A stretch of 64,000 nucleotides of DNA from Pseudobdellovibrionaceae bacterium (GCA_019637915.1 JAHBUV010000001.1:806001-870000); one strand, 5' to 3'; shown: positions 33,970 through 44,935, numbered from the stretch's first letter. Numbers and translations: made by a program. Notes: generated from the letters alone by a model not told the origin.

Positions 33970-35097
33970 ATGAAATCAGTGATTTTGGCAGTGGGAACCG
34001 AGCTCACCGACGGACAGATCCTCAATCGCAACGCCGGCTGGTTGTCGAACCGCTTGAAGGCCTTGGGCGCGCGCACCACCTGGCACCTGAGCGTGCCCGA
34101 CGATCACGCCCTGATCCTCGAGGCGCTGGATCTGGCCGCGCGCCACGGGGAGATGATTTTCATCACGGGCGGGCTGGGACCCACCACGGATGACTTCACC
34201 CGCGAGCTCGTGGCGCAATGGACCGGTTCGCCCCTGGAGTTCCATGAAGATTCCTGGCGGCACATCCAGCAGCGCCTGAGCGAACGCCATTATCCCGTGC
34301 AGGACATGCAGCGCCAGCAGTGCTATTTCCCGCGCGGCGCCGTCGTGCTGACCAACCGCGAGGGCACGGCCAACGCCTTCCGCCTGCGGGCGCGCGATCG
34401 CGAGCTCGTCGTTCTCCCCGGCCCGCCCCGCGAGGTCGAGGCCGTCTGGGACGATCACCTGCGGGACTGGCTCAAGCAAACTGGCCGGGACCTGGATCCC
34501 CTGATCACGCGCTCCTGGGACGTGGTGGGCCTGGGGGAATCCCAGGTCGCCGCCATCACCGAGCCCCTGGCCGGGGGGCGCGGCCTCGAGCTCGGCTACC
34601 GCGTGCACCTCCCCTACGTGGAATTCAAAATCACCCACCCGCGGTCGCAAACGGCGCGAACCGAAGACGTGGTGCGCTCGGTGGAAGCGGCCCTGAACGC
34701 CTGGACCCTCGCCCGCGACGGCGAGGACGTGGCGCGGCTCTTCGCGCGCCGCCTGCAAGACACCGCCTCGGTGGATTTCGTCGATGAAGTCAGCGGTTCG
34801 TTTCTTTTGCAACGCCTGACGGCGCCTTTGCGGGAAACCTGGGCGCGCTCCGCCTGGGCCTGGCGCTCGCGCGGCGGGAACCAAGAGGCTGAAAAACAAT
34901 TCTGGCTGCGGCCGGTGAACGAATTCGCCGCCCGCGCCGGCTGCCGGTGGGACGGACAGACGCAAGAGCTGCTGCTGGAGGCTCCGATGCGCTCGCCCCT
35001 CATGGCCGAACGCCGTCAGCAGTATTTCGCGGAGGCCGCCATCGCCTTCTGGGTTCAGGCGCAGCCGACGGTGAAGCCGCAATTCGAGCAGCGGTAG
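33970..35097 (+). CDS. CinA-like protein (molybdopterin-binding-fold domain)
   Basis: A 375-aa protein. The first about 170 residues are the CinA/MoaB-like domain: [37 protein letters not shown] and [10 protein letters not shown]. Members hydrolyse ADP-ribose or related nucleotides. The usual C-terminal nicotinamide-nucleotide amidase domain of CinA is not recognised; instead about 200 residues of a diverged region follow. ATG at 33970. Its 3' end overlaps the antisense nrdJ 3' end by 43 bases. Confidence 0.83.
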   Translation: MKSVILAVGTELTDGQILNRNAGWLSNRLKALGARTTWHLSVPDDHALILEALDLAARHGEMIFITGGLGPTTDDFTRELVAQWTGSPLEFHEDSWRHIQQRLSERHYPVQDMQRQQCYFPRGAVVLTNREGTANAFRLRARDRELVVLPGPPREVEAVWDDHLRDWLKQTGRDLDPLITRSWDVVGLGESQVAAITEPLAGGRGLELGYRVHLPYVEFKITHPRSQTARTEDVVRSVEAALNAWTLARDGEDVARLFARRLQDTASVDFVDEVSGSFLLQRLTAPLRETWARSAWAWRSRGGNQEAEKQFWLRPVNEFAARAGCRWDGQTQELLLEAPMRSPLMAERRQQYFAEAAIAFWVQAQPTVKPQFEQR

Positions 35098-37325
35098 CAT
35101 CCCGAATGCAGCTCCGTGGGCGAACCGCACTCCGGGCACTTCACGAAGGGATTCTCGGTGGGGGCGGTCTTCGCCGCGGACAAAGGCTGGGCGCCTTTGC
35201 TGCCGTCACGGTACACCGCCACCGACTTCAATCCCAACTCCCAGGAACGCCAGAACACCTGCGCCAGATCCTCCGCCGTCGCGCTGGCGGGCAGATTGAC
35301 GGTCTTCGAGATCGCGCCGCTCAGGAAAGGCTGCACCGCCGCCATCATCGACAGATGCGCCTGCGGCGACAAAGCGCCCGGCCCGGTCGCGCAGGAGAAA
35401 ATCAGACGGTTCTCGGGACGCAGATCCGCGCAGAACGCCAGGCTGTTGTGATCGCGCACGTACTGCAGGATGCGCAGGATCCGCGGTGAATCGTAACCCA
35501 GGCGGCGCAGGGCCGGCTCCACCGAGCGGTTGATGATCTCGACCTCGCCGCCACCGGCGAGTTTCTTGCGTTTCAGGAGGGAAAAATCCGGCTCGATGCC
35601 GGTGGTGTCGCAGTCCATGAACAAACCGATCGTGCCCGTCGGCGCGATGACCGTGGCCTGGGCGTTGCGCACGCCTTTGCCGGCGGCGGCGGATTTCACG
35701 ACGCCCGCCCAGAGTTCCGTGGTGAGGGATCTCAACTCCGGCGGCAGGCGCGACCAGGAGATGCCCTGCAAGGCCGCCTGGTGTTTTTTGAGGACCTTCA
35801 CCAGGCTCGCGCGGTTTTTCCTGAATTCCGGGAAGGCCCCCTTGACGGCGGCGATCTCGGCGCTGGTCGCGTAAGCCGTGCCCGACAAAAGCGCCGTGAG
35901 CGCCCCCGCCCAGGCGCGGCCCTCGTCGCTGTCATAGGCGATGCCCTCGCGCATCAGCATGGAACCGAGATTGGCGAAACCCAGCCCCAGGGGCCGGTAA
36001 TCGTGGGAATTGCGCGCGATCAGTTCCGTCGGGTAGCTGGCGTAATCGACGAGGATCTCCTGCGCCAGGAACATCACGCGGGCCGTGTGGCGATAGCCCT
36101 CGAGATCGAAGGTGCCCTCGTCATCGAAGAATTTCGCGAGATTCAGGGACGACAGGTTGCAGGCGCTGTCATCGAGGAACATGTACTCCGAACAGGGGTT
36201 GCTGCCGTGGATGGCGCCGCCCGCGGGACAGGTGTGCCAGCGGTTGGCGGTGTCGTGGAACTGCACGCCCGGATCGGCGCAGGCCCAGGCGGCGCGCGCG
36301 ATGCGGTCCCACAATTCGCGGGCGGGAAAACGCCGGATGACCCGGCCGTCGCCGCGCGCCCGCAGTCCCCACTCCTCGTTCTTCTCGACGGCCTTCATGA
36401 AGCGGTCGGTGACCCGCACGGAGTTGTTGGCGTTCTGGCCCGACACGGTCTTGTAAGCGGCCCCTTCGAAATCCCCGGGCCAGCCCGCCGCGATCAGGGC
36501 CTGGGCTTTTTTCTCCTCGTTCATCTTCCAATCGATGAACTCGGGCACCTCCGGGTGATCGATGTCGACGACCACCATCTTGGCGGCGCGCCGGGTGGTA
36601 CCGCCGGATTTGATGGCGCCGGCGCCGCGATCCAGCACCTCCAGAAAGGAAATCAGTCCCGACGAGGTGCCACCGCTCTGCAGTTCCTCGTAACGGCTGC
36701 GCAAGGAGGAAAAATTCGTGCCCGTGCCCGAACCGTACTTGAACAGGCGGGCCTCGGTTTTCGCGAGTTCGAAAATCCCCTCGATGCTGTCGTCGATGCG
36801 CTGGATGAAACAGGCCGAGCACTGCGGCCGCTCGTAGGCGTTGTCGACGCGGCGGACGGTTTTTTTCTTCGCGTCCCAGGCGTACAGGCAGTTGTTCGAG
36901 ACGAGCTTGTATTTTTCCCACAGGCCGGCGTTGAACCACACCGGGCTGTTGAAGGCCGCCCGTTGCGTCCACAGGATGTAGCGCAGCTCCTCGGCGAAAG
37001 CCTCGAGGTCCTTTTTCGTGGCGAAGTAACCGCCCTGGCGGCGGGCCGCGCCGACCACGGCCTCGACGACGCGGTCGACGAGGACGCGCAGGGAGTTTTC
37101 CTTTTTGCGCAGGCCCGTCTTGCGGAAATAACGGCTGGCGGCGATCTCGATGGCGAGCTGCGACCAGGAGGCCGGCGCCTCGATGCCCTTCATCTCGAAA
37201 TGAATGGTGCCGTCGCGGTCACGAATGACGGCGTCGGCCTTTTTCCATTCGATCAGAACGTGAGCCTCGCGGCCCTGAGTGAAAATGCGGGGGATCCGGA
37301 GGCCTTTTGCGACTCGTCTTGCCAT
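35055..37325 (-). CDS. nrdJ: class II (adenosylcobalamin-dependent) ribonucleotide reductase
   Basis: A 756-aa B12-dependent reductase, independent of oxygen. Recognisable motifs: [11 protein letters not shown], active-site region with SNNCLY and [62 protein letters not shown] and a C-terminal zinc ribbon ([14 protein letters not shown]) carrying the redox Cys. Start ATG 37325 only 30 bases from the divergent cysteine-desulfurase start and without a clear binding site; the family's N-terminal [10 protein letters not shown] supports it. Requires imported or made cobalamin. Confidence 0.95.
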   Translation of the reverse strand: MARRVAKGLRIPRIFTQGREAHVLIEWKKADAVIRDRDGTIHFEMKGIEAPASWSQLAIEIAASRYFRKTGLRKKENSLRVLVDRVVEAVVGAARRQGGYFATKKDLEAFAEELRYILWTQRAAFNSPVWFNAGLWEKYKLVSNNCLYAWDAKKKTVRRVDNAYERPQCSACFIQRIDDSIEGIFELAKTEARLFKYGSGTGTNFSSLRSRYEELQSGGTSSGLISFLEVLDRGAGAIKSGGTTRRAAKMVVVDIDHPEVPEFIDWKMNEEKKAQALIAAGWPGDFEGAAYKTVSGQNANNSVRVTDRFMKAVEKNEEWGLRARGDGRVIRRFPARELWDRIARAAWACADPGVQFHDTANRWHTCPAGGAIHGSNPCSEYMFLDDSACNLSSLNLAKFFDDEGTFDLEGYRHTARVMFLAQEILVDYASYPTELIARNSHDYRPLGLGFANLGSMLMREGIAYDSDEGRAWAGALTALLSGTAYATSAEIAAVKGAFPEFRKNRASLVKVLKKHQAALQGISWSRLPPELRSLTTELWAGVVKSAAAGKGVRNAQATVIAPTGTIGLFMDCDTTGIEPDFSLLKRKKLAGGGEVEIINRSVEPALRRLGYDSPRILRILQYVRDHNSLAFCADLRPENRLIFSCATGPGALSPQAHLSMMAAVQPFLSGAISKTVNLPASATAEDLAQVFWRSWELGLKSVAVYRDGSKGAQPLSAAKTAPTENPFVKCPECGSPTELHSGCYRCSNCGFTVGCA

Positions 37326-37355
37326 CCTCGGGATTTTAGTGAGAGAAAAGATCCC

Positions 37356-38555
37356 ATGCAACCCGAAGTGACTCAGGCCGGAAAACAGCCCGACAAGATG
37401 GATCGCATCTATCTTGATTACAACGCCACGACCCCTTTGGATCCCCGCGTCTTTGACGTGATGAAGCCTTATTTCCTCGAGCACTTCGGCAACCCCGCCA
37501 GCGGCCAGCACGCCTGGGGCTGGACGGCGGAGGCCGCCGTCACGAAAGCCCGCGACCAGGTCGCCGCCCTCCTCGGCGCCCAAGTCCATGAAGTTTATTT
37601 CACCTCCGGCGCCACCGAGGGCAACAACTGGGCCCTGTTCGGCCTGTTCCACCAGATCCGCGCCGAGAACCCGGGCGCGCCCATTCACGTGCTGACCAGC
37701 GCCGTCGAGCACAGCTCCGTCATGAACGCCGCGCGGGCTTTGCGGGAGCTCGGCGCCGAAGTGGATTTCCTGCCGGTGAACTCCCTGGGCCAGGTCGAGC
37801 CCGACACCGTCGCCCGCGCCCTCAAACCGCACACGCGGCTCTTGTCCTTCATCTGGGTGAACAACGAGATCGGCAGCGTCAATCCGATCCATGAAATCGG
37901 CCGCCTGGCGAAGAACAATCAAATTTATTTTCATACCGACGCCACCCAGGCCGTCGGCAAGGTGGCCGTGGATGTCGACGCCGCCGGCGTCGACATGCTG
38001 ACGCTTTCCGGGCACAAAATCTACGGCCCCAAAGGCGTCGGCGCCTTTTACCTGCGCGAACGCCGCCCCCACGTCACGATCAAGCCGCTCTTTTTCGGCG
38101 GCGGCCATGAAAAAGGCCTGCGCTCGGGCACCGTCAACGTGCCCGGCGTCGCTGGCCTCGGCGCGGCCTGCGAAATCCTGCGCCATGAGATGCGCGAGGA
38201 GAATGAGCGCGTGACCGGACTGCGCGAGCGCCTGTGGTCGCGCCTGCAGGCCGCCCTGCCGGCCTTGCGCCTGAACGGGCCCGAGCACGAGCGCTCGCCG
38301 ATCAATCTCTCCCTCACCCTGCCGGGCCGCCCGGTGGACCGCGCCCTGCCGAAACTGCAAAAACTCGGTTTTTCGACGGGCAGCGCCTGCAGCGCGGGCC
38401 GCGTGTCGGTCAGCCACGTGCTTTCGGGCTTGGGCCTCAGCGAGGCCGACGCCGCCTGCACCCTGCGCCTCTCTCTGGGACGGTGGACCACGGCCGAGGA
38501 AGTCGACCGCGCCGCCGAGATCCTGATCAGCGCCTTTGGCTCAGATCGAATATAA
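37356..38555 (+). CDS. cysteine desulfurase (NifS/IscS type)
   Basis: A 399-aa PLP enzyme: [13 protein letters not shown] at the N terminus, [23 protein letters not shown]-Lys in [10 protein letters not shown], and the persulfide Cys in STGSACSAG. It supplies sulfur for Fe-S clusters or thio-modifications. ATG 37356 or the ATG at 37398 just before DRIYLDYN are both possible starts; neither has a strong binding site. Followed 88 bases later by an IscA-type gene, consistent with Fe-S assembly. Confidence 0.93.
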   Translation: MQPEVTQAGKQPDKMDRIYLDYNATTPLDPRVFDVMKPYFLEHFGNPASGQHAWGWTAEAAVTKARDQVAALLGAQVHEVYFTSGATEGNNWALFGLFHQIRAENPGAPIHVLTSAVEHSSVMNAARALRELGAEVDFLPVNSLGQVEPDTVARALKPHTRLLSFIWVNNEIGSVNPIHEIGRLAKNNQIYFHTDATQAVGKVAVDVDAAGVDMLTLSGHKIYGPKGVGAFYLRERRPHVTIKPLFFGGGHEKGLRSGTVNVPGVAGLGAACEILRHEMREENERVTGLRERLWSRLQAALPALRLNGPEHERSPINLSLTLPGRPVDRALPKLQKLGFSTGSACSAGRVSVSHVLSGLGLSEADAACTLRLSLGRWTTAEEVDRAAEILISAFGSDRI

Positions 38556-38643
38556 GCCGCTTTCAGATCCTTGGACGGCCCCGCCGGGGATTCCCGCCCA
38601 GGACCTTTTGTGGTAGGCTGGGGTCAAGCCCGAGGAGTCCGCC

Positions 38644-38970
38644 GTGATTCAAATCACCGAAACCGCCGCCAAAAAAATCGCCAACCTCAAATCCGAGGAA
38701 GGGCGCGAGGACGTCGCTTTCCTGCGCGTCGAGGTGAAAAAGGGCGGTTGCTCCGGACTCTCTTACAAAATGGATTTCGACACCCAGGAGCGCGCCGGGG
38801 ACAAGTTCTTCGAGAGCTTCGGCCAGCGCATCGCCGTCGACCCGCAAAGTTTCATGTACCTGATCGGCATGACCCTGGATTACTCCGGCGGTTTGAACGG
38901 CCGGGGCTTCGTCTTCAACAATCCCAACGCCAGCAAGAACTGCGGTTGCGGATCCAGCTTCAACGTCTGA
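38644..38970 (+). CDS. A-type iron-sulfur carrier (IscA/ErpA family)
   Basis: A 108-aa HesB/IscA-family protein with the three Cys of the family: KKGGCSGLSY and the C-terminal NCGCGSSF. It accepts and transfers Fe-S clusters. GTG start with GAGGAG 6 bases upstream. Pairs with the cysteine desulfurase gene immediately upstream. Which of IscA, ErpA or SufA it replaces cannot be decided. Confidence 0.92.
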   Translation: MIQITETAAKKIANLKSEEGREDVAFLRVEVKKGGCSGLSYKMDFDTQERAGDKFFESFGQRIAVDPQSFMYLIGMTLDYSGGLNGRGFVFNNPNASKNCGCGSSFNV

Positions 38971-38972
38971 TG

Positions 38973-39779
38973 TCAGGCGGCTTTCGACAAACGCAGGAAT
39001 TCGGAGATGGCGATCGCCACTTCATCCGGCTTTGAACGGCTGAGGATGTGCCCTCCCGCCGCCCAGGTCAGGGCCTGGCCGGCGCGGCTGAGCATGGCGA
39101 AATCGCGGTAAGAGTCCTCCGTGAACAACGGATCGTCCTGACTCCAGATCATCAGCGTGGACGCCTGGTTCTGCTCGAGGCGCTTCTCCCAGAACTTCCA
39201 GTCCTCGCTGCGCAGGATCCAGGCGAAGTGCGCCACCAGGTCGGCGACGAAGGCGAGCTTGCGCCCCTTCAGCCGCGCCAGGGGACCGGCCATCTCGCGG
39301 TCCGGGCGGAAGATCTCGACGGCGGTTTTCAGGAAAGCCTCGCCGATGGGCGTTTCAAACGTGCGCAGCACGGATTTCACGCTCATGGGCAGCACGAAAA
39401 AATACCTGAGCTCGGGACGGCGGAAATGGTTCACCGGGTGCGGCACCAGGGGATTCAATAAAACCAGTCGATCGACCAGGGCGGGGCGCTGCAGGGCCAG
39501 GCCCCAGGCCACCATGCCGCCGAAGCTCATGCCGGCCACGCTGACTCTCTCCCCCGGGAAGTTCGCCTCGATGAAGTTGCCCACGTGCTCGATGATCATC
39601 GGGAACAGTAGGCGGTTCTGGGACATGTACAAATGCGACAGATTGGGGACGACGACGCGGTAGGAATCGCGCAGGCGCTCGACGACGCCGTCCCATTGCA
39701 TGACGCTCCCGCCATAGCCATGCAACAAAATCAGAATAGGCCCTTGTCCGTGTTCACGGAACGGAATCTTGTGGGACAT
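38973..39779 (-). CDS. alpha/beta hydrolase
   Basis: A 268-aa alpha/beta-hydrolase fold protein: oxyanion LLHGYGGS, nucleophile elbow AGMSFGGM, acid in WSQDDPLF and terminal His in AGGHILSRS. The family includes esterases, lipases and C-C hydrolases; the substrate is unknown. It lies between the IscA-type gene (2-base convergent gap) and the ferredoxin gene on the same strand, 27 bases downstream of it. Confidence 0.85.
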   Translation of the reverse strand: MSHKIPFREHGQGPILILLHGYGGSVMQWDGVVERLRDSYRVVVPNLSHLYMSQNRLLFPMIIEHVGNFIEANFPGERVSVAGMSFGGMVAWGLALQRPALVDRLVLLNPLVPHPVNHFRRPELRYFFVLPMSVKSVLRTFETPIGEAFLKTAVEIFRPDREMAGPLARLKGRKLAFVADLVAHFAWILRSEDWKFWEKRLEQNQASTLMIWSQDDPLFTEDSYRDFAMLSRAGQALTWAAGGHILSRSKPDEVAIAISEFLRLSKAA

Positions 39780-39806
39780 CTCCCCGATGGATCGGCAAAA
39801 CGGGGG

Positions 39807-40385
39807 TCAGGATTGAGTGGTGTCCTTGGGACCTCGACCTTTATTTCGCCCGCCGCCGCGGCCACCGCGGTTGCCGCCACGACCTTCGCCCTGACGTTGC
39901 CCCCCGCCCTCGCCGCCGCCGCCTTTTTTGCGGGCTTGCTGGCGGTTCGAGGCGGGCGGAGCGGAGGCATCGCCGGCCGTTTCGGGCGCGACCTCGATCC
40001 GTTCGTTCAGAATCATCGTGTCGATGACCGCCTTGGATTCGCTGATGGAGCGCGAGGATTTGAAACCGCGGATGTTCTTGCGGGCCGCCTCCTCGCTCTT
40101 CACCTGCTCGCTGAGATCGATGGTGACGTCGCCGAAGCAGCGCACCTGACAAGCGAGACGGCGGCTTTCGAGCTGCCAGCTGGTGCCGATCAGGTTCAGT
40201 TCGGCCTTCGACGGGGGCAGGAGGTTCGACTCCCCCGAGACGACCTTCACGCGGCACTCGGCGCAGATGAGCTTGCCCTTGCAGATCGACGAGATCTCGA
40301 CGTTGTTCTCGAGCGCCGCCTGCAGCAGGGTTTTTTCCGGCGAAATCGGGATCTCGATATTTTGAGGAACGAATTTCACTTTCAT
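39807..40385 (-). CDS. adrenodoxin-type [2Fe-2S] ferredoxin with Arg/Gly-rich tail
   Basis: A 192-aa protein. Residues 1-100 are a [2Fe-2S] ferredoxin with CKGKLICAEC (C-x5-C-x2-C, adrenodoxin spacing) and the fourth Cys in RLACQVRC. Residues about 140-192 are an unusual low-complexity tail (KKGGGGEGGGQRQ, GRGGNRGGRGGGRNKGRG), similar to RGG RNA-binding tails such as that of the RhlE gene in this window. The gene is 7 bases downstream of tyrS and likely in its operon with RNase Y. An RNA- or nucleoid-associated electron carrier is conceivable but unproven. Confidence 0.85.
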   Translation of the reverse strand: MKVKFVPQNIEIPISPEKTLLQAALENNVEISSICKGKLICAECRVKVVSGESNLLPPSKAELNLIGTSWQLESRRLACQVRCFGDVTIDLSEQVKSEEAARKNIRGFKSSRSISESKAVIDTMILNERIEVAPETAGDASAPPASNRQQARKKGGGGEGGGQRQGEGRGGNRGGRGGGRNKGRGPKDTTQS

Positions 40386-40392
40386 AGGATCC

Positions 40393-41616
40393 TCACGACA
40401 CCACGATTTTGACGAATTTCTTTTTCCCGGCCTTCAGCACGAAGGCGCGGCCGGCCTCGAGATCGATCTTCAAACGGGCGTCGCCGATTTTCTCGCCGTC
40501 GATCTGCACGCCGCCGCCGGTGATCAGGCGCTGCGCCTCCCCGTTCGAGGCGGCGAGCCCCGTCCGCACCATGAGGGCGGTCAACGCCACGCCCTTGTCG
40601 GGCACGACGGGGTACTCCGGCACGTCATCCGGCAATCCCTTGTCGACGAAGATGCGGTTGAATTCCTCTTCCGCCTGGTCGGCGGCCGCGGACGAATGGA
40701 AGCGCGCCACCAGGTATTTCGCCAGCTGCACCTTGAGGGTGCGCGGGTGCAGGCGCCCCTCGCCCATCTCGAATTTCATGCGGTCCAGTTCCGTCCCGCT
40801 GATCTCGGTGAGCAGCTCGTAGTAACGGAACATCAATTCATCCGACACCCGCATGGTTTTGCCGAACATGTCCTTCGGCGAATCCACGACGGAGATGTAG
40901 TTGTCCAAAGACTTCGACATCTTGTTCACGCCGTCCAGGCCCTCGAGGATGGGCATGGTCAGGATGCACTGGGCCTCCTGGCCGTAGGCCGGCTGGATGT
41001 CGCGGCCGACCAGCAGGTTGAATTTCTGATCGGTGCCGCCCAACTCCATGTCGGACTTCAAAGCGACGGAGTCGTAACCTTGGGTCAGCGGGTACAGGAA
41101 TTCATGGATGGCGATGGGCGTGTTGGACTTGTAGCGCTTGGTGAAATCGTCGCGCTCGATCATGCGCGCCACCGTGTACTGGGAGGCGAGGCGGATGAAA
41201 TCCGCGGCGCTGAACTTGTCCATCCAGGTCGAGTTGTAGACGATCTCGGTCTTTTCCGGGTCGAGGATCTTGAATATCTGTTTGGCGTAGGTCTTGGCGT
41301 TCTCCTCGATCTCCTCGCGGCTGAGGATGGGCCGGGTGGCGTTCTTGCCCGAAGGGTCGCCGATCATGGCGGTGAAATCGCCGATCAGGAACAAAATCCT
41401 GTGCCCCAGATCCTGGAAGGTCTTGAGCTTGTTGATCACCACGGTGTGGCCCAAATGAATGTCCGGCCGCGTGGGATCCGCCCCGAACTTGATGCGCAAA
41501 GGCTGGTTCTTGTCCTTCGAGCGCTTGAGCTTTCGGACGAGATCCGCCTCGCTCAAGACGTCGACGGCGCCGAACTTGATCCGCGCCAGTTGTTCCTGGG
41601 GATCCAGGAAACTCAT
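40393..41616 (-). CDS. tyrS: tyrosyl-tRNA synthetase
   Basis: A 407-aa class I synthetase with HLGHTVVI (HIGH motif), KMSKS, and a C-terminal S4 RNA-binding domain. The motif pattern ([21 protein letters not shown]) fits the TyrZ-like bacterial group. GGAG is 8 bases before the ATG, which overlaps the RNase Y stop (ATGA). It charges tRNA-Tyr in the cytoplasm. Confidence 0.95.
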   Translation of the reverse strand: MSFLDPQEQLARIKFGAVDVLSEADLVRKLKRSKDKNQPLRIKFGADPTRPDIHLGHTVVINKLKTFQDLGHRILFLIGDFTAMIGDPSGKNATRPILSREEIEENAKTYAKQIFKILDPEKTEIVYNSTWMDKFSAADFIRLASQYTVARMIERDDFTKRYKSNTPIAIHEFLYPLTQGYDSVALKSDMELGGTDQKFNLLVGRDIQPAYGQEAQCILTMPILEGLDGVNKMSKSLDNYISVVDSPKDMFGKTMRVSDELMFRYYELLTEISGTELDRMKFEMGEGRLHPRTLKVQLAKYLVARFHSSAAADQAEEEFNRIFVDKGLPDDVPEYPVVPDKGVALTALMVRTGLAASNGEAQRLITGGGVQIDGEKIGDARLKIDLEAGRAFVLKAGKKKFVKIVVS

Positions 41617-43178
41617 CGGGCGTGCTCCACGGCGCGGGTTTGACGGACCACCGTGACCTTGACCTGACCGGCCTGCGGCACTTCACGCTCGATCTTGCGG
41701 GCGATGTCCCGGGACAGCATGGTGGCGAGGTCATCGGTCACGCGGCTGCTCTCGACGAGCACGCGGATGTCCTTGCCGGCCTGCAGGGCGAAGGTTTTCA
41801 GGACGCCGTCGAAGCCGTTGCCGATGCTCTCGAGATCCTCGAGGCGGTGGATGTAATTGTCCATCTGCGGGCGGCGCGCCCCCGGACGGGACACGGCCAA
41901 AAGATAAGCGGCGTGCACGATCCACGCGAGGGTCGACACCGGCTTCTCGTCGCCCTGATGGGTGCGGATGGCCTGCACGACCTCTTCGATCTCGCCGTAT
42001 TTTTTCGCCACCTCGGCGCCGACGTGGGTGTAACCGCCCTCCGTCGTGTGCTCGACCGCGAGGCCGACGTTGTGAAGCAGACCGGCGCGGCGCGCGAGCT
42101 TGACGTTGACGCCCAACTCGCCGGCGAGGAGACCGGCGATGTTCGCCACTTCGCGGGCCTGGTTGAGGGCGTTGTGCGCGTGCGTCTGACGGTACTTGAG
42201 GCTGCCCACGAGCTTCATCAGTTCCTGATGCAGGTTCGGCAGGCCCAATTCGACGGCGGTGCGTTCGCCTTCCTCTTTGATCGACTTCATCAGCTCCGTG
42301 CGCTGTTTCTCAGCCACTTCCTCGATGCGCGCCGGGTGGACGCGGCCGTCCTCCATGAGCTTTTCGATGGTGCGCTTGGCGAGTTCGCGGCGGACCGGAT
42401 CGAAGCCGGAGATCACGACCGCTTCCGGCGTGTCGTCGACGATCAGATCGACGCCGCACATGGCTTCGAGGGTGCGGATGTTGCGGCCCTCACGGCCGAT
42501 GATCTTGCCCTTCATCTCGTCGTTGGCGAGCGCCATGACGGTGACCGTGCGCTCCGAGGTGTACTCCGAAGCGAAACGCGACAGGGCCTGGCTCAGGATG
42601 CGGCGGGCGCGGCGGTCGGATTCTTTTTGCGCCTCGTCCTCGATCTTGGCGATGAGCTTGTTGGCTTCGCTCTTGGCCTCCTCGGTGAGGGCCTCGAGCA
42701 ATTGGCGGCGGGCTTCCTCCGCCGTCATGGCGGCGACGGACTCGAGCTTGCGCTTCAGGGCGTCCACCTGCTCGTCGTTTTTCTTTTCCAATTCCTTGAG
42801 CCGGTTTTCCGCGATGGCGATTTTCTCCTCGCGGTCCTTCAGCTGGCCGAGGTAGCGCTCGTTGTCCTCGGTCTTCGCCTTGAACTGATCGTCGATCTCC
42901 TTCAGGCGGCGCTCGAGCTGCTGCTCCTTGTTTTTGACCTGGGTTTTTTGCTTGTGGATGTCCTGCTCGACGTTCTTGCGGGCGCGGACCTCGAAATCCT
43001 TGGCGCGGTTCTCGGAATCTTTCTTCAGCTTCGCCGCTTCGGATTTGGCGCGATTGATGATGCGCTCGGCTTCGACCTTGGCGGATTTTTTCGAATTCGA
43101 GTCCTGGATGCGTTTCACCAGGAAAACCCCCACCCCGCCCAACACCAAGCCGACGATCGCGGCAATCAACATTTCCAT
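41613..43178 (-). CDS. rny: ribonuclease Y
   Basis: A 521-aa membrane-anchored endoribonuclease: N-terminal helix ([19 protein letters not shown]), long coiled coil (about 30-200), KH domain with [10 protein letters not shown] and an HD domain with LLHNVG and HTxHVGxE ([15 protein letters not shown]). RNase Y starts mRNA decay in bacteria lacking RNase E. ATG 43178 chosen because GGAGG lies 8 bases upstream; its binding site is inside the end of the 5-FCL gene, one base apart. Confidence 0.95.
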   Translation of the reverse strand: MEMLIAAIVGLVLGGVGVFLVKRIQDSNSKKSAKVEAERIINRAKSEAAKLKKDSENRAKDFEVRARKNVEQDIHKQKTQVKNKEQQLERRLKEIDDQFKAKTEDNERYLGQLKDREEKIAIAENRLKELEKKNDEQVDALKRKLESVAAMTAEEARRQLLEALTEEAKSEANKLIAKIEDEAQKESDRRARRILSQALSRFASEYTSERTVTVMALANDEMKGKIIGREGRNIRTLEAMCGVDLIVDDTPEAVVISGFDPVRRELAKRTIEKLMEDGRVHPARIEEVAEKQRTELMKSIKEEGERTAVELGLPNLHQELMKLVGSLKYRQTHAHNALNQAREVANIAGLLAGELGVNVKLARRAGLLHNVGLAVEHTTEGGYTHVGAEVAKKYGEIEEVVQAIRTHQGDEKPVSTLAWIVHAAYLLAVSRPGARRPQMDNYIHRLEDLESIGNGFDGVLKTFALQAGKDIRVLVESSRVTDDLATMLSRDIARKIEREVPQAGQVKVTVVRQTRAVEHAR

Positions 43179-43179
43179 T

Positions 43180-43749
43180 TCAAATTCCTCCGCACACAAT
43201 CACGGTCTGATCCGTGACGACCGCATTCATTGTCACATCCCAGTCCTCGTCCGGCAGGGCCGGAACGATCTGGCAGGCGTGGGCGACGCCCACTTTGCAG
43301 CCCGGGAAGGCGGCGAGAGTCCGGTCGTAAAACCCCGCTCCCCGTCCCAGTCGTCGTCCCTCGCGATCGAAGGCCAGGCCCGGCACCAAAACGCCGGTGA
43401 GCCGCGACACCTCGATCCGTTCGCTGGAAGCCGGTGGTTGTTCCAAACCGTGGCGTCCTTTTTCAAAGACGTCGCCGCGGTGGAAAACCAGGGACTCGCC
43501 CTCCAGGCGCGGGTACACCCACTCCACTCCGGGCGGCGCTTCGCGCGGTGGCGAAGCCTCGAAACCGAAGGGGCGGTAGGAGGCCCACAGGCCAGGCCGC
43601 GAAGAGAGGAATCCCCACAGATTCCCCTGCAGGCGTTCGCGCAGGAAGAGGCTGTCTTCCGGGCGCAAAAGCCCCAGACGCTTTTTCATTTCCAGGCGCA
43701 GACGCTTTTTGGCGTTCCGCAATTCCGGAGGTGAAAAAACGAACGGCAT
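43180..43749 (-). CDS. 5-formyltetrahydrofolate cyclo-ligase
   Basis: A 189-aa 5-FCL family protein (YgfA-like) with LVPGLAFDREGRRLGRGAGFYDR, the ATP/folate-binding signature, converting 5-formyl-THF to methenyl-THF. It follows zapA as in many bacteria, where a 6S RNA often sits between them; here the gap is only 8 bases and holds no such RNA. GAGG 6 bases before ATG 43749. Confidence 0.9.
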   Translation of the reverse strand: MPFVFSPPELRNAKKRLRLEMKKRLGLLRPEDSLFLRERLQGNLWGFLSSRPGLWASYRPFGFEASPPREAPPGVEWVYPRLEGESLVFHRGDVFEKGRHGLEQPPASSERIEVSRLTGVLVPGLAFDREGRRLGRGAGFYDRTLAAFPGCKVGVAHACQIVPALPDEDWDVTMNAVVTDQTVIVCGGI

Positions 43750-43757
43750 GGCGAGCC

Positions 43758-44078
43758 TCACAGACCCGCGGATTTCGCTCCTTTGGAATTCTCGAGTTCG
43801 ACGGAGAGCTTGAGGATCTTTTCCTCGACCCTTTCAAGCTCCCGATGGGCTTTGCGTTTCAGCAGGATCAGTTCCTCCGCGACATTGAGAGCCGTCAGGA
43901 CGGCGGCGTTCTGGAAGGAACCGTTTTTGGTGACAGTCATGGCGACATTCATCTTGTCGTTCACGAAATCGACAAGCTCTTGAACGGTGGCATCGTCATG
44001 GGACGTGCGCAGTTTGTAAGGGACCCCGGCAATCAGAAAATCGTATGTTTTTTTATCTGAAGCCTTCGTTGAGTCCAA
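43758..44078 (-). CDS. zapA: cell division protein ZapA-like
   Basis: About 106 aa: N-terminal beta-hairpin (TYDFLIAGVPYKLRTS), central helix with DKMNVAMTVTKNGSFQ and a long C-terminal coiled coil (EELILLKRKAHRELERVEEKI). ZapA tetramers bundle FtsZ filaments. Start TTG 44078 inferred from GAGG 5 bases upstream; no ATG is near enough to the fold. It precedes the 5-FCL gene, the usual partner. Confidence 0.8.
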   Translation of the reverse strand: MDSTKASDKKTYDFLIAGVPYKLRTSHDDATVQELVDFVNDKMNVAMTVTKNGSFQNAAVLTALNVAEELILLKRKAHRELERVEEKILKLSVELENSKGAKSAGL

Positions 44079-44208
44079 GCCAACCTCACTGACGCATCCG
44101 CTGCGTGCCCGTTCGCGATGAATCGCGGTCAATCCTCAAGCAATCGTTAAGCCATTCAAAACTCTGGAAAATTCCAAAAGGAAATCCAGCAACGATCGTA
44201 CTTGAGGC

Positions 44209-44835
44209 TTATCTCTTGAGGCAAGTGCAGATGCTGCCGACATCCTTTTTGTCTTCGCATGTCAGAAGGTTCCGCCCCCCGTTCTCCTCCAGCTTCAGCT
44301 CGAGCGTCTTGGTGAGATCCTTGCGGGCGGTGAGTTTGAGCCCTTTAAGCTTTGTGTCAACCTGAAGGCTTTCATCACGCTCGATGACCCCCTTGCCGAC
44401 CACCGACATCACTTCCGCCAAAGTCAGGTTCTGTCTTTTCAAAGCGGCATCTTCCCAAACCTGCGTGGTGCCTGTTTCCGACAGCGTTTCCCACAAAGCG
44501 TTCCAGCGCGTGACGCCCTGGACCTCGGTCGGGCTCTCCAGCTTCACGCGGCGCAGAACGGCGCCTTTGTCGCGGAACTGCAAGGTGCGGCTCAGGGTCT
44601 GGGACTTCTGAGTGAGGTAGACATCATTGATGCGCTCAGCCAGCAGGCGCAGATCCACCCGGTAGGCCAAGCGTGGATCCTCCAGGGCGGGATAGCATTT
44701 CAAAACCGCCTCATAGGACACCGAGACCGGTTTTTTGTGGGTGCGGACGGTCGGCGCCGGCGCATCCACCGAAGGCGCGGCGAGAACCGCAACCGCGAAA
44801 AAAAGAGGGATCATCGCCGTGAGCAGGCCCATCAT
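44209..44835 (-). CDS. secreted protein of unknown function
   Basis: About 208 aa with a signal peptide (MGLLTAMIPLFFAVAVLAAP) and a mature domain of alternating charged strands (KPVSVSYEAVLKCYPAL, TEVQGVTRWNALWE) ending in CTCLKR. Three or four Cys in the C-terminal part. Start taken at ATG 44835, with an adjacent ATG at 44832. Divergent from the secreted gene at 44936. No family recognised. Confidence 0.65.
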   Translation of the reverse strand: MMGLLTAMIPLFFAVAVLAAPSVDAPAPTVRTHKKPVSVSYEAVLKCYPALEDPRLAYRVDLRLLAERINDVYLTQKSQTLSRTLQFRDKGAVLRRVKLESPTEVQGVTRWNALWETLSETGTTQVWEDAALKRQNLTLAEVMSVVGKGVIERDESLQVDTKLKGLKLTARKDLTKTLELKLEENGGRNLLTCEDKKDVGSICTCLKR

Positions 44836-44935
44836 GCGGCCATCGTTCCCGATCCCCCGACCCTTGTCCAGTCCGGAGCGAAGCGACTCAATTTTATCCG
44901 TCTCCTTCCGATCAGTCCGGGGTGGAGGCACTTTG

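Noticed and set aside
43750-43757. 6S RNA between zapA and 5-FCL
   Set aside because: This is the common site of ssrS, but only 8 bases separate the genes.
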